A DNA stretch of 64,000 nt from Acidobacteriaceae bacterium (lineage in GTDB: Bacteria > Acidobacteriota > Terriglobia > Terriglobales > Acidobacteriaceae): positions 546,621 to 610,620 of the forward strand of contig JAOAPN010000013.1 of NCBI GenBank assembly GCA_025462885.1. The letters are read 5' to 3'. Below the pieces are notes generated by a model that was not told where the DNA came from, searched no databases, and saw only the letters and a program-made list of their open reading frames with translations. Shown here piece by piece: positions 37,822 to 45,719 of this stretch. Numbering within the stretch: the first letter of the stretch is position 1; each line of letters begins with the position of its first letter. The translations under genes and the position numbers were made by a program.

Positions 37822-38065
37822 GGGCAGTGCGACGGCATGTAAGAGCGGAGCAACATAGGTGCCTTGTTTTGAGCCGATTGCGCGGCAGCTGTATCAAGGT
37901 CCGCAGTGCGGTCACCTGTTGCCGAAAGAAAATCTGGTCAAGTAGCTAGCGGGGGTTTGGAGACACGGTGATCCAGACGTACCGTCGGCAGGTCGTCGGG
38001 TTTAAGTCCGCCTGAAGCACAGGCGAAAACGAGACTCGAGATAGGTTGGGAGGAGGGAGAACGCA

Positions 38066-38101
38066 AAAAGGGGCGGTCAGCTTATGCTGACCGCCCCTTT
38101 T
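38066..38101. terminator. Strong bidirectional intrinsic terminator
   Basis: A perfect 16-bp stem (AAAAGGGGCGGTCAGC / GCTGACCGCCCCTTTT) with a TTAT loop. The A-tract on one side and T-tract on the other allow it to work in both directions. It lies 64 bp after the stop of the response-regulator gene on the minus strand. Confidence 0.92.
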
Positions 38102-38164
38102 CGGATCTGATTTAGATCTGGGACCTAACTACTAGATGAGGAGGATGACGCTCTCTGGCTGGGC

Positions 38165-38998
38165 TCAGATGGCCCCTGTATCTATAGCTTCTCTTGAGGG
38201 AAGGTTGTGGTGTCTTCGATGTGCATCCCTGGTGTCAGGGGTTAGAACGGGAAGTAAAGGCGGAGACAATTTTAGTCCGCGGCCGCGGACTGTCAGGATG
38301 GGATTAGGTAGGCGATGCCTATCCATCTTTTTTCTCAGTCTCTGCACCAGAGCCTCGAGAGCGTCGTGCGACCGTCCCACCCTGCCGGCCCAGACATGAT
38401 CCAACACCTCAGTGATAGGAATAGTCCGGTAAGGGTTGGCGGCGAGTCTCTCGAGTAGAGAAACTTCCATTGGTGTGAGCTGAACGGGACTTTGGTCGGA
38501 AAGCAAGATGCGCGTTTGACGGTCGATGACGAATTTTCCAATGGAAGTACGACGGTCTTCGCCAGCTGCTTCTCCAAGCTCACGCTGCCTTCTTCTCAGG
38601 TGAGCATGGAGTCTGGCTAAGAGGATAGAAGAGTGGGCTGTTTTGGGGATGTAGTCATCTGCTCCGGCATCAAGCGAGGCTGTCTCGTAGAGTTCACCTC
38701 TCAAAGTCGTATAGACGATGATCGGACACAGGACCGGCCTGGCACGAAGCTCCCGGATGAGAGCTGTGCTCTTCCCAAACTCTTCTCCAAGCGTCTCCAC
38801 TTCTGGGGTACGGCTCTGATCCAGCTCTGGGCGCGACAGAAACTCCATGAGGATCAAGTCGTATTCCGTCTCGCGTGCTAGACGCTGGGCTGTGACGCCA
38901 CCTTCCGCGACATCTACATCGAAGGCATACCGTCTCAGTATCTCTACGACCAGTTCTGCACTCTCGCGCGACCTGTCAATGAGCAGGATCGATTTCAT
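38165..38998 (-). CDS. OmpR/PhoB-type response regulator with Glu at the phosphorylation site
   Basis: A receiver domain (residues 1 to about 135) is followed by a winged-helix DNA-binding domain ('LTPMEVSLLERLAANP', 'LEALVQRLRKKMDRH', 'ILTVRGRGLKL'). In the receiver, the phospho-acceptor normally sits as in 'DLILLD'; here the segment reads DLILMEF, with Glu in place of Asp, and the N-terminal acidic pair is reduced to a single Asp (LLIDRSRES). An extra stretch of about 20 residues follows. The Lys of 'DDYIPK' is kept. Glu often mimics the phosphorylated state, so the protein may act without a kinase; none is encoded nearby. Confidence 0.88.
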   Translation of the reverse strand: MKSILLIDRSRESAELVVEILRRYAFDVDVAEGGVTAQRLARETEYDLILMEFLSRPELDQSRTPEVETLGEEFGKSTALIRELRARPVLCPIIVYTTLRGELYETASLDAGADDYIPKTAHSSILLARLHAHLRRRQRELGEAAGEDRRTSIGKFVIDRQTRILLSDQSPVQLTPMEVSLLERLAANPYRTIPITEVLDHVWAGRVGRSHDALEALVQRLRKKMDRHRLPNPILTVRGRGLKLSPPLLPVLTPDTRDAHRRHHNLPSREAIDTGAI

Positions 38999-39119
38999 GG
39001 CAAACCTAAGAAAAAAAGAGGGTTATCGGCACATCTACTACGGACGAATGTGGGCGGATGTGAAAAGATGTACTGAGAGATCATTTTGTTTACCGCTAAA
39101 GTTCATGAAACTGATCTAA

Positions 39120-39362
39120 GTGTCGCATTTGAAAGCCCAATTTGGCCGCCGCCTTCGTGAGTTGCGAGATGCGGAAGGATGGAGTCGAGAAGAGTTCGCC
39201 GGCAAAGTAGGCCTTAGCGTGCGACGCATCGCCACGATTGAACTCGGAACAGGGTGGCCGAGAGCAGAAACGGTTGAGGCGATCGCCAAATCATTCAACA
39301 TCGAAGTTCGCGAATTGTTTGACTTTTCTGCACTGCGTTTCCTCCCCAGACGTTCCATATAG
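39120..39362 (+). CDS. Mini XRE-type regulator 1
   Basis: 80 residues, GTG start. It is a single Cro/C1-type helix-turn-helix: 'FGRRLRELRDAEGWSREEFAGKVGLSVRRIATIELG', then 'ETVEAIAKSFNIEVRELFDF'. There is no effector domain. It is the first of three similar small genes in the same direction within 1 kb, and is divergent from the response-regulator gene 121 bp away. Confidence 0.85.
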   Translation: MSHLKAQFGRRLRELRDAEGWSREEFAGKVGLSVRRIATIELGTGWPRAETVEAIAKSFNIEVRELFDFSALRFLPRRSI

Positions 39363-39381
39363 ACCCGGGCCTGTCTTCTGA

Positions 39382-39431
39382 CCACACTATCGTGTGGATT
39401 AACTCCTTAATCTATCCCCACGATAGTATGG
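39382..39431. promoter_or_regulatory. Operator pair before mini-XRE 2
   Basis: CCACACTATCGTGTGG (39382-39397) is a near-perfect palindrome; CCCACGATAGTATGG (39417-39431) is its inverted near-copy and abuts the ATG at 39432. Binding at both would block transcription and the start region, the typical layout for Cro/C-type autoregulation. Confidence 0.7.
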
Positions 39432-39650
39432 ATGGCTAGAGATATCTGTGTTGCCTTGGGCGAAAGAATTCGTGACCTTCGTATGGCTCGTGGGTGGAGA
39501 CAGATTGATCTCGCTGAGCAGGCGGGGTTTCACGAAAACTACGTCTCCAATCTTGAGTTGGGAGGCAGAGATATATGCCTTCGTAAACTGCAATCTCTCG
39601 CTCATGCATTCGACATGAATATCGTTCAGCTCTTCGACGGCGTCGAATGA
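39432..39650 (+). CDS. Mini XRE-type regulator 2
   Basis: 72 residues forming one helix-turn-helix domain ('LGERIRDLRMARGWRQIDLAEQAGFHENYVSNLELGGR', then 'LQSLAHAFDMNIVQLF'). Size and sequence resemble controller (C) proteins of restriction-modification systems, but no methylase or nuclease gene is near. It is preceded by a palindromic operator pair, so autoregulation is likely. Confidence 0.87.
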   Translation: MARDICVALGERIRDLRMARGWRQIDLAEQAGFHENYVSNLELGGRDICLRKLQSLAHAFDMNIVQLFDGVE

Positions 39651-39871
39651 GTGCAATCGTCTTTCCGCGGTGCGCCGGGAGCGTTTCATGCATGCGCCAT
39701 CTTCTCTAAGAACCTTCCCGAAGTCGATTTCAATCTCTGCAAACTCCTCTCAGGAACGACGATCTCCGAACCCCGCCCTCCAAGCCCATGGCTTGCCGGA
39801 TCCTCCCCCGCTTAACCTCTGGGATAAGTCTTCCGGGGTTGCGGTCGTTCAAACACAAGGTTCGCACAAAC

Positions 39872-39899
39872 ATCATTGTTCGGTAAACCGAACAATGAT
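39872..39899. promoter_or_regulatory. Perfect 28-bp palindromic operator before mini-XRE 3
   Basis: Two 13-bp arms, ATCATTGTTCGGT and ACCGAACAATGAT, separated by AA. It ends 26 bp before the ATG at 39926. Such a long symmetric site next to a small XRE gene is best read as its own operator. Confidence 0.8.
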
Positions 39900-39925
39900 T
39901 GCCAAAATAACCTAAACGATGGGGA

Positions 39926-40141
39926 ATGGCAATTTCATTCCCAGTCCAACTTGGACGGCGTATCCAAGACATCCGAAGAAAGCGCGGTCTGTCTCAGGCT
40001 TTGCTGGCGGACATGTCAGGCATCGGGAGGGCGCATCTTTCACAGATTGAGAATGGAGCTGTGGCTGCTCGCATCGATACTCTCTACGCTCTTGCGCATG
40101 TGCTTGAACTGAAGCTTGAAGATCTCTTTAGAGGTTTTTGA
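39926..40141 (+). CDS. Mini XRE-type regulator 3
   Basis: 71 residues: 'LGRRIQDIRRKRGLSQALLADMSGIGRAHLSQIENGAV' followed by 'IDTLYALAHVLELKLEDLF', a complete Cro/C1-type domain with no further part. It differs clearly from mini-XRE 1 and 2, and its upstream palindrome differs too, so the three regulators probably bind separate sites. It converges with the RNase HI gene. Confidence 0.88.
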   Translation: MAISFPVQLGRRIQDIRRKRGLSQALLADMSGIGRAHLSQIENGAVAARIDTLYALAHVLELKLEDLFRGF

Positions 40142-40319
40142 TCACCGTATTGCCTTGCTCAGACAAAAAATACGGTGTTGGGCACTGCAGCGCTGGATCG
40201 AAGTGCCTTTCACGGCGTCCGGAGCCGTGCTTCATACGTGCGAAAGGTCGCGAATCTATCGACAGTCCGTCCGCCTCTGCGGCGTTCGTCCAATCGCTTT
40301 CTGACCCCACGCACGCTGT

Positions 40320-40778
40320 TTATGCGGCCATCTTTGCTCTTTTCAGATGTTCCTGGGCCTGTTCGAATGCAAGTCTGTCAACGCGACACTGCTGGACGTT
40401 GTCGCCATGGCCCCGTACCCATTTCCATTGAATATTTCGCGTCCCAGCAAGCTGCAGAAGATGTTCCCAAAGCAGACGATGCTTCAGGGGGCGACCTCGC
40501 CGATTCCTCCAGCCCCAGCTCTGCCATCTCTGCGCTAGAAACCGCATCCCCTGAATGAGGTACTCAGAGTCGGAATAGAGCGTGATGTCTACCCTTTCTG
40601 GAATATTCTTAAGTGCCTCGACGGCTGCAGTAAGCTCCATCTCCGAGATTGTTGTGAATGATGTTCCACCCGCGATCTCCCACTGATGGCGCCCGTGTGT
40701 CAGTAGTGCCGCCCAGCCACCAGGACCTGGATTGCCGATGGCAGATCCATCGGTGTAAATCACAATTCTTCCATTCAT
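40320..40778 (-). CDS. rnhA: Ribonuclease HI
   Basis: The ORF opens at 40925, but the ATG at 40778 has GGGAG 7 nt upstream and gives 152 residues, the normal RNase HI length. Catalytic carboxylates are visible: Asp in 'YTDGSAIGNPGPGGW', Glu in 'EMELTAAVEAL', Asp in 'YSDSEYLI', and the final Asp in 'QQCRVDRLA' after 'WVRGHGDN'. It cleaves RNA in RNA-DNA hybrids. It stands alone between regulators and an IS relic, so it could be a second copy; the canonical 'GHGDNERCD'-like end is changed to QQCRVD. Confidence 0.92.
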   Translation of the reverse strand: MNGRIVIYTDGSAIGNPGPGGWAALLTHGRHQWEIAGGTSFTTISEMELTAAVEALKNIPERVDITLYSDSEYLIQGMRFLAQRWQSWGWRNRRGRPLKHRLLWEHLLQLAGTRNIQWKWVRGHGDNVQQCRVDRLAFEQAQEHLKRAKMAA

Positions 40779-40940
40779 CGTAAGACTCCCCAAAGTGGCT
40801 CTGTTTCGTGGGCGTTCCTTATGTAAAACGCGAGCTTCGAATGCGTATCGCAGCATCTCAATCATGTTGCGATGGCGGCTTTCAGGAGAGCAGAATCCGA
40901 CTTGGCACCACGGATGTGGGTTCAACGGACTTTGCGCGGG

Positions 40941-41430
40941 CTAAGCGATGTCCATCGGCCTGTTCATTGCAGCCCGGATTGAAATCCTGCGGGATTGATA
41001 GCCCAGAGAGCTGTGGGGACGTTCGCACTTGTAATCCTGCTGCCAGCCTGCCAGCTTCTCGTTAACGCCGTTCAGAGTGCGGAACCGGCGTACTTGAGGC
41101 ATCCTTGGCATAGTCCGCCGTGGAAGCTTTCGAGATGGCCATTCTGCATGGGGCTGCCGGGCAGGATGTGGACCAGCTCGACCTTGCGGTCCTCCGCCCA
41201 TCCCAGCGTCAGCGCGAAGTGACTCGGGTCCTTATCTGAGCGAACGGCTTCCAGCCGGCCGCGTTCTGCGATCAGCCGTTCCAACACCCGCGCCACGCGC
41301 CCACCGCCGAGGCTGCTAACAGCCTCAGGCGCCCGGCACTCGCATGGGTACGCCTCATCACGCCCAGGATGCGCACGATACGATCCGTCGCCAAACCGTC
41401 GACGATGAAGTCCATCGTCGACTCTGATTG
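40941..41430 (-). pseudogene. IS3-family transposase (OrfB) relic
   Basis: Three minus-strand frames together resemble the C-terminal part of an IS3-type DDE transposase: 'STMDFIVDGLATDRIVRIL', then 'LERLIAERGRLEAVRSD', 'LVHILPGSPMQNGHLESFHG', and finally 'DYKCERPHSSLGYQSR'. At least two frameshifts separate these pieces and the N-terminal part and OrfA are missing, so it is dead. I could not find terminal inverted repeats. It marks an old insertion next to RNase HI. Confidence 0.8.
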
Positions 41431-41898
41431 GCCAGCAGCAGTTGCGGATCCGCTATGTAGTCTTCTGAACATATGCATCATCTGAATCGAACTGTTTTTT
41501 CGAGTCTTTCCGTGGCAACGATCATCAGATAATCTTCTGGGGGTTGGTCGTAAAAAATGAGCAAGCTCGCTCTGCTCATTTTTGTCGCGCTCGGCTGGGT
41601 TACCCGCCCAACTTTAGGTGGAGAGGCGCAGTCCGCATCATCTGCCATGATGCTATAAGTTACGAACGATCCTTCCTTCAGGAGGTGAACCGAACTCAAT
41701 ATCAACTAACTTCAACCAGGAAGTTTTCTCGATCTTTGAGGCGTAATCGAACATGTTCTTTGTGTGAGCGATCCCCCGCAGCGCAAATCGCTTGAGCGTA
41801 ATCTGCGTCAAGATATCTTCAGCAGCTGTGGCCTGAAACTACAGGGGACTGTCCTCCACAGAGTGCATTCCACAGTAGTTCTGATGAAGGAGGGCCTG
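41431..41898. other. Gap between IS relic and XRE paralogue 2
   Basis: No supported gene. It contains a terminator-like hairpin (41553-41583). The ORF track's upstream extension of the XRE gene (from 41764) lacks homology to its paralogues. Confidence 0.45.
41553..41583. terminator. Terminator-like hairpin
   Basis: AAAAATGAGCA and TGCTCATTTTT form an 11-bp perfect stem with a 9-nt loop; A/T tracts on both sides allow function in either direction. The stem is only moderately GC-rich, so strength is uncertain. Confidence 0.55.
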
Positions 41899-42708
41899 AT
41901 GCCGGAGCGTGGAAAGAAACTGCGTGCCTACCGTAATGCCTGGGGATGGACAACCCGGCGCGTGGAAGAATTCAGTAGAAAACTTGCAGAGACCTGGAAC
42001 GATCCTGAATATGTAATCGACGCCAGTTACGTCTCCAGGATTGAAACTGGAGATATACGCCTTTCATGCGTCGCATTTGCCAAGGTTGAGGGGATGATCG
42101 AGATGTACAGCACCGGCCCAAAAGGCTATAGCGAGTTGAGGCCAAAACGCCGTATCTCGTTCGCCGAGGATCCGCTCGATGGGCCAGTTCGCACAAGGGT
42201 CGTTCCGGGTGGAAGATACGCCGAAAACACTTCAGCTTTGATTCATGCGATGTATTCGGACCGAGACATACCTGAGTTCACGAAAATAAGACCCTTCACG
42301 GGTAAGGATTCATTTGACGAAATACATCCGTTCCAAAACCGGAAACGCTACCTTCGCGCTGTGGTCGGTTTGAAGGACACCTGCTTGCGACATAAACTTA
42401 CCCCGGGAACGATGCTTATCGTCGATCAGGAGTGGAACACGATACCGAAGTACGACTTCTTCATGGAGGATGACCGCCCGATGTTTCTGATCGACACGCA
42501 TTTTGGTATGTTCTGCTGCTGGTGCGATTCTCTGGATGATGGGACCATCAAGGTCGTCCCGCACCCTGCAAGTCCGCTTGGTCCGCTCCCACACAGACAG
42601 CTGCATGCACCTCTCAAGATCAATCGAGATGTCAATGTCATCGGTGAAGTGGTCTTCTGGGGGACGGAGAGCCGCCGCCACCAGGAACGCCGCATGAAAG
42701 GGCGTTGA
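41899..42708 (+). CDS. XRE-type regulator with Cys-rich C-terminal domain (paralogue 2)
   Basis: The start is ATG 41899, with AGGAGG 5 nt upstream (269 residues); the ORF track's 41764 is too long. The HTH 'LRAYRNAWGWTTRRVEEFSRKL' has the same long insertion before 'ASYVSRIETGDI' as paralogue 1. The C-terminal half matches paralogue 1 nearly motif by motif: 'RPMFLIDTHFGMFCCWCDS' and 'DVNVIGEVVFW', preceded by 'LTPGTMLIVDQEW'. No SK-type protease dyad of LexA is obvious. It converges with a membrane-protein operon, overlapping by none (stop 42708, next stop 42709). Confidence 0.8.
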   Translation: MPERGKKLRAYRNAWGWTTRRVEEFSRKLAETWNDPEYVIDASYVSRIETGDIRLSCVAFAKVEGMIEMYSTGPKGYSELRPKRRISFAEDPLDGPVRTRVVPGGRYAENTSALIHAMYSDRDIPEFTKIRPFTGKDSFDEIHPFQNRKRYLRAVVGLKDTCLRHKLTPGTMLIVDQEWNTIPKYDFFMEDDRPMFLIDTHFGMFCCWCDSLDDGTIKVVPHPASPLGPLPHRQLHAPLKINRDVNVIGEVVFWGTESRRHQERRMKGR

Positions 42709-43287
42709 TCAATTCATTAAAGGCGGTCCGAATGTTCTTTGAAGGTCAGCAAAGAAAGCTCCTCTGTTTTGTTGAGCAAGGGCAAGCACACTCTTCAACA
42801 TCGTGTAGTACGAGAGCGCTGCACGCTGCCCGTAGGAGTGGAAATGGGAATCGAGAGACTGGTTGGTTTCCGCGGCGCGAAGCCTTCCGACGTGCCATTC
42901 GAGTCTTCTGGCTTCAAGGCGAAGCTCCTCCGCTGTGTCGGCTGCTTCCGGATGCCATCGCTCTAGATAAGCCGCCATTTCAACGATGACCCGTGCATTG
43001 TTGTCGATCCGATTAATGCCATCCATTCCACCCAGCAGCTTCCAAATATCTTTGCGACCGAGTTCTCTTGAATGTTCCTCCGTTTTGGGCTCTCCAGAAC
43101 CGTCGACCGCATCCAGTGCGACTCTTTCGATTGCCTTCTCGTCAATGGGGACGATTCGTTTCATCAATGCCTCCCATGTAGTTTCACGTGCTTTGCGATG
43201 CTTTCGAACATATCGAAGGGCGATGAGCAGGAGAGCGACGAACACGACTGCGGACGACCCAAGCGAGATGAAGAGTGTGACATTCAT
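42709..43287 (-). CDS. Single-pass membrane protein of unknown function
   Basis: 192 residues. One N-terminal membrane helix ('SSAVVFVALLLIALRYV') is followed by a cytoplasmic part rich in charged helices ('AAYLERWHPEAADTAEELRLEARRLEWHVGRL'), probably coiled. I do not recognise a family. Its start overlaps the stop of the preceding membrane-protein gene by 4 nt, so the two are co-translated and probably act together. Confidence 0.7.
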   Translation of the reverse strand: MNVTLFISLGSSAVVFVALLLIALRYVRKHRKARETTWEALMKRIVPIDEKAIERVALDAVDGSGEPKTEEHSRELGRKDIWKLLGGMDGINRIDNNARVIVEMAAYLERWHPEAADTAEELRLEARRLEWHVGRLRAAETNQSLDSHFHSYGQRAALSYYTMLKSVLALAQQNRGAFFADLQRTFGPPLMN

Positions 43288-44057
43288 TTTTTGCTCCGAG
43301 GTTCGTGGCGATCGACTACAGCATCCCGCAACGCAGCAACCTGTCCTTCCATTCGTAACGACATGCTGCGTGGCAATGGCTCAGGTTGCAGGAGAGAATA
43401 GACCCAATAACTCTGACATGCAAGGTAGATAAACTGAAGCGCCATAGATAATCGGCCGATGAGCACCTCCCGTGCCTGTGCTTCTCCAAACCTCGCCGCC
43501 AACTCGATGGGAATGCCGGCAAAGCAATAGATTGCCATGCCCGTAGCAATACCAGCCACATGGCTTCTCCAGTTGAGACCGGCTTTGAAGGACAGGGCCA
43601 AGAGGCCCACAAAAAGCGCCGCATTCAACATGACCGAGAAGAACCCGATCTTCTTCGAGAGAACCTGGACGGTATCGTTGCCGTCGGGATGTTGCATGTA
43701 CGTCAGGATTGCTGCACCGGCGACGCTCACCAGTAACCAAACGATGAGGCTGGATCGAATATCGACTGCCCAACTTCCGCGGCGGCGGAAAACTTTTCGG
43801 GCGATCTCATAGATCAAGAGGAGCTGCACAGCGGCATCGACAAGAGCTAGACCGTAGTAGGTATGGCTGTAAATTGAATCCCGGTAGTGGCTGCGTATGG
43901 AGAAAAGCCATAAGGTCCGAAGAACTCCGAGACCGATAAGAGCGGAAAAGGCGGGGAAAACACGGATACGGCTCTTATAAAAAAGTGTCCCAAAAACGAT
44001 GCAATTTCCGACGAATCCTGCCGCCCAGAGAGACTCTTTGAGCTCCGTAATACTCAT
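43284..44057 (-). CDS. Multi-pass membrane protein of unknown function
   Basis: The start is ATG 44057 with GGGGAG 9 nt upstream, not 44228 as in the ORF track. The 257 residues contain about six or seven hydrophobic segments (for example 'GLALVDAAVQLLLIYEI', 'SLIVWLLVSVAGAAILTYM', 'SVMLNAALFVGLLALSF'). No catalytic motif is seen. It lies between a small secreted-peptide-like gene and a single-pass partner in one direction, so a three-gene operon is likely. Confidence 0.75.
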   Translation of the reverse strand: MSITELKESLWAAGFVGNCIVFGTLFYKSRIRVFPAFSALIGLGVLRTLWLFSIRSHYRDSIYSHTYYGLALVDAAVQLLLIYEIARKVFRRRGSWAVDIRSSLIVWLLVSVAGAAILTYMQHPDGNDTVQVLSKKIGFFSVMLNAALFVGLLALSFKAGLNWRSHVAGIATGMAIYCFAGIPIELAARFGEAQAREVLIGRLSMALQFIYLACQSYWVYSLLQPEPLPRSMSLRMEGQVAALRDAVVDRHEPRSKK

Positions 44058-44103
44058 CCGAATCAACTCCCCAACGGCAGGACCGCACGGTACGACTCCT
44101 ATG

Positions 44104-44289
44104 CTACAGGACGACTCCGTACAGCACGCCCAGGATTGTAGCGATGGTCGTGGTTGTTGTGGAACCACTGCTGGGGTGGGTTGGGGGTACGGGGTCCGTG
44201 CCGGTTGGTATGTCCGTTGATTGGGCAAATGCTCCGCAGGTGGTTGCGAGCATGACAGTCAGGGCCAGGGTTCTCGTCAGCTTCTTCAT
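44104..44289 (-). CDS. Small secreted or membrane-inserted peptide, 61 residues
   Basis: ATG with GGAG 6 nt upstream. The N-terminus is a good signal peptide (MKKLTRTLALTVMLATTCGAFA, cleavage probably after AFA), followed by a Pro/Ser/Thr-rich linker (PVPPTHPSSGSTTTTT) and a hydrophobic end (IATILGVLYGVVL). No homologue is recognised. It is first in the likely operon with two membrane proteins. The layout would fit a small envelope peptide; the motif at 44491 lies about 200 bp upstream. Confidence 0.55.
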   Translation of the reverse strand: MKKLTRTLALTVMLATTCGAFAQSTDIPTGTDPVPPTHPSSGSTTTTTIATILGVLYGVVL

Positions 44290-44828
44290 CGGGTACTCCG
44301 TCGTAGCGCTGGTTGCGCTGCGCGGAGACTAGGCGGATAAGGATGATAAGCCCTGTAGATTCTTATACTTGCTGCATGTGCGCACTGAGACGATGGAGAT
44401 CATGAATCAGGCGGCTGTGTTTTCTGGGAGATACATGGTCGGTATGCGTGCGGCATAATTTCTATTTCGGGTAAAGAGAAAAGTAGCTCGTGATGCGCAT
44501 ACGCACCAAAGCGTCGACGAAAAACGAGACATGTCGTTACGGATCCGGAGAGCAAGAGATAAGGAGACAGATAGTAAGCGGCGAACGTAGAACTGATTAC
44601 CCAGTTCTGGCTCTAATTTGGGTTAGCCGATTTGCTGAAGCAGCTGTGTTTCGATTGAATTACTAGAACTTGGGAATGGAGATTACAGACGAGGAACAGA
44701 TGCGATATCCCAACATTGAAGAACACATCAACACAGACTAGATTTGTGGGGAGCGTCCAACTGACGCGTGCCCTTTGGGGTTGTATGAAACTATAGGCTC
44801 GAAAATCTAGCCAGTCGCCGATAGTGGC
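44290..44828. other. Intergenic region, 539 bp
   Basis: Contains the operator-like repeat at 44491-44513. No coding ORF is supported on either strand. The promoter of the 61-residue peptide gene should be within its left part. Confidence 0.45.
44491..44513. promoter_or_regulatory. Putative operator, second copy
   Basis: TGATGCGCATACGCACCAAAGCG, differing from the copy at 37774 by one substitution and one added A. It lies upstream of the 61-residue peptide/membrane-protein operon, suggesting shared control with the XRE gene at 36871. Confidence 0.5.
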
Positions 44829-45719
44829 TTATTGAATTGTCTTGGGCGGAAACTTGCGACGCAGTGAACGAATGTAATTCATTGTCGAGCGGTCTCTATG
44901 ATCTTCCATCCAAAAGTCATGCCCTTCGAGTGGTTCAAGACTCCAGTAGGTTCCACAAGGTACTCCAAGAGGAGCCGCATCCCGTAACTCATGCCAGGTG
45001 CCATCACGGTGCATGGTCTGGAGTGAGAGAGTATCTTTCTTCATAATCGGCCAGCCACATCGATGCCCATTTTCGAAGGAACAGAGATAATAAATTTGAC
45101 TCATGTCAGGGCATGGTTGACCCGGTAATATCTCTTGCGTGTCAACTAGAACGAGCGATCCAGGAGAGAGGAACGGAAAGAGATCCCCATCCTTCAATGC
45201 GACGACAAAGATCTTGTAACGGGCCTGTGAGAAGGGTTCTCGCAGAAAACGTTTAAGAATGGGCTTGCTGAATTTTGCATCCGTAACGAAGCCCGTTCTC
45301 TTGTAGAGACCCGCCAATTCTTCTTGCGAGTAGGATATTTGTTGGGTAAGCCCAAACCGGGTAGCAGAGTACTGTTGCCGAATGGCAAGTTCCTCCGCGT
45401 GTAAATCTAGAGCGCGAAGATGCGGGTCGGCCAAAACATCATCATCGGGATAAACCAGATCGACGAACCAAGGAACGTGTCCGATACTCACGCCTAGAAC
45501 ATGTGCCAAGAGATAAAGAGTCTCATGGGAAGCTTCGCATCGTCCCGATTCTTCGAGTCGCTGAATCTCCTCGGCAGACATCGGACGCACAGCGTTCATG
45601 GATGGATCGAGCTTGAGCTCGTTGAGTCTGGACGACGTCGCATCCGCGACGTCCTCAAAGGTCGCATCTCGTATGGTACGCAGTTCATGCATTACCTCTC
45701 CGATGTGAAGCCCATCCAT
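44829..45719 (-). CDS. XRE-like regulator with C-terminal sensor-like domain (paralogue 3)
   Basis: ATG with AGGAGG 9 nt upstream; 296 residues. The N-terminal part is an extended, XRE-like HTH ('IGEVMHELRTIRDATFEDVADA', an insertion, then 'ETLYLLAHVLGVSIGHV'). The C-terminal half shares the plan of paralogues 1 and 2: 'LFPFLSPGSLVLVDTQE' and 'LCSFENGHRCGWPIMKKD', where the CCWC block is reduced to RCGW, and it ends with 'WSLEPLEGHDFWMEDHR'. It is more diverged than the other two. The function of the C-terminal domain is unknown. Confidence 0.72.
   Translation of the reverse strand: MDGLHIGEVMHELRTIRDATFEDVADATSSRLNELKLDPSMNAVRPMSAEEIQRLEESGRCEASHETLYLLAHVLGVSIGHVPWFVDLVYPDDDVLADPHLRALDLHAEELAIRQQYSATRFGLTQQISYSQEELAGLYKRTGFVTDAKFSKPILKRFLREPFSQARYKIFVVALKDGDLFPFLSPGSLVLVDTQEILPGQPCPDMSQIYYLCSFENGHRCGWPIMKKDTLSLQTMHRDGTWHELRDAAPLGVPCGTYWSLEPLEGHDFWMEDHRDRSTMNYIRSLRRKFPPKTIQ

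Larger units (their letters stand above)
37633..38164. other. Intergenic region between XRE and response-regulator genes, 532 bp
   Basis: Holds two palindromic motifs (37774-37795 and 37806-37821) upstream of the XRE gene and a strong terminator (38066-38101) downstream of the response-regulator gene. I see no coding ORF and no tRNA-like fold. Confidence 0.6.

Noticed and set aside
37930-38040. Possible tRNA-like segment before the terminator
   Set aside because: GGGTTTAAGTCCGCC recalls a T-arm, but I could not build an acceptor stem or anticodon arm.
40779-40925. N-terminal extension of RNase HI
   Set aside because: Adds 49 residues absent from the family; ATG 40778 has a good ribosome site.
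44058-44228. N-terminal extension of the multi-pass membrane protein
   Set aside because: Overlaps the small signal-peptide gene in another frame and is Pro/Cys-rich without homology; ATG 44057 has GGGGAG upstream.
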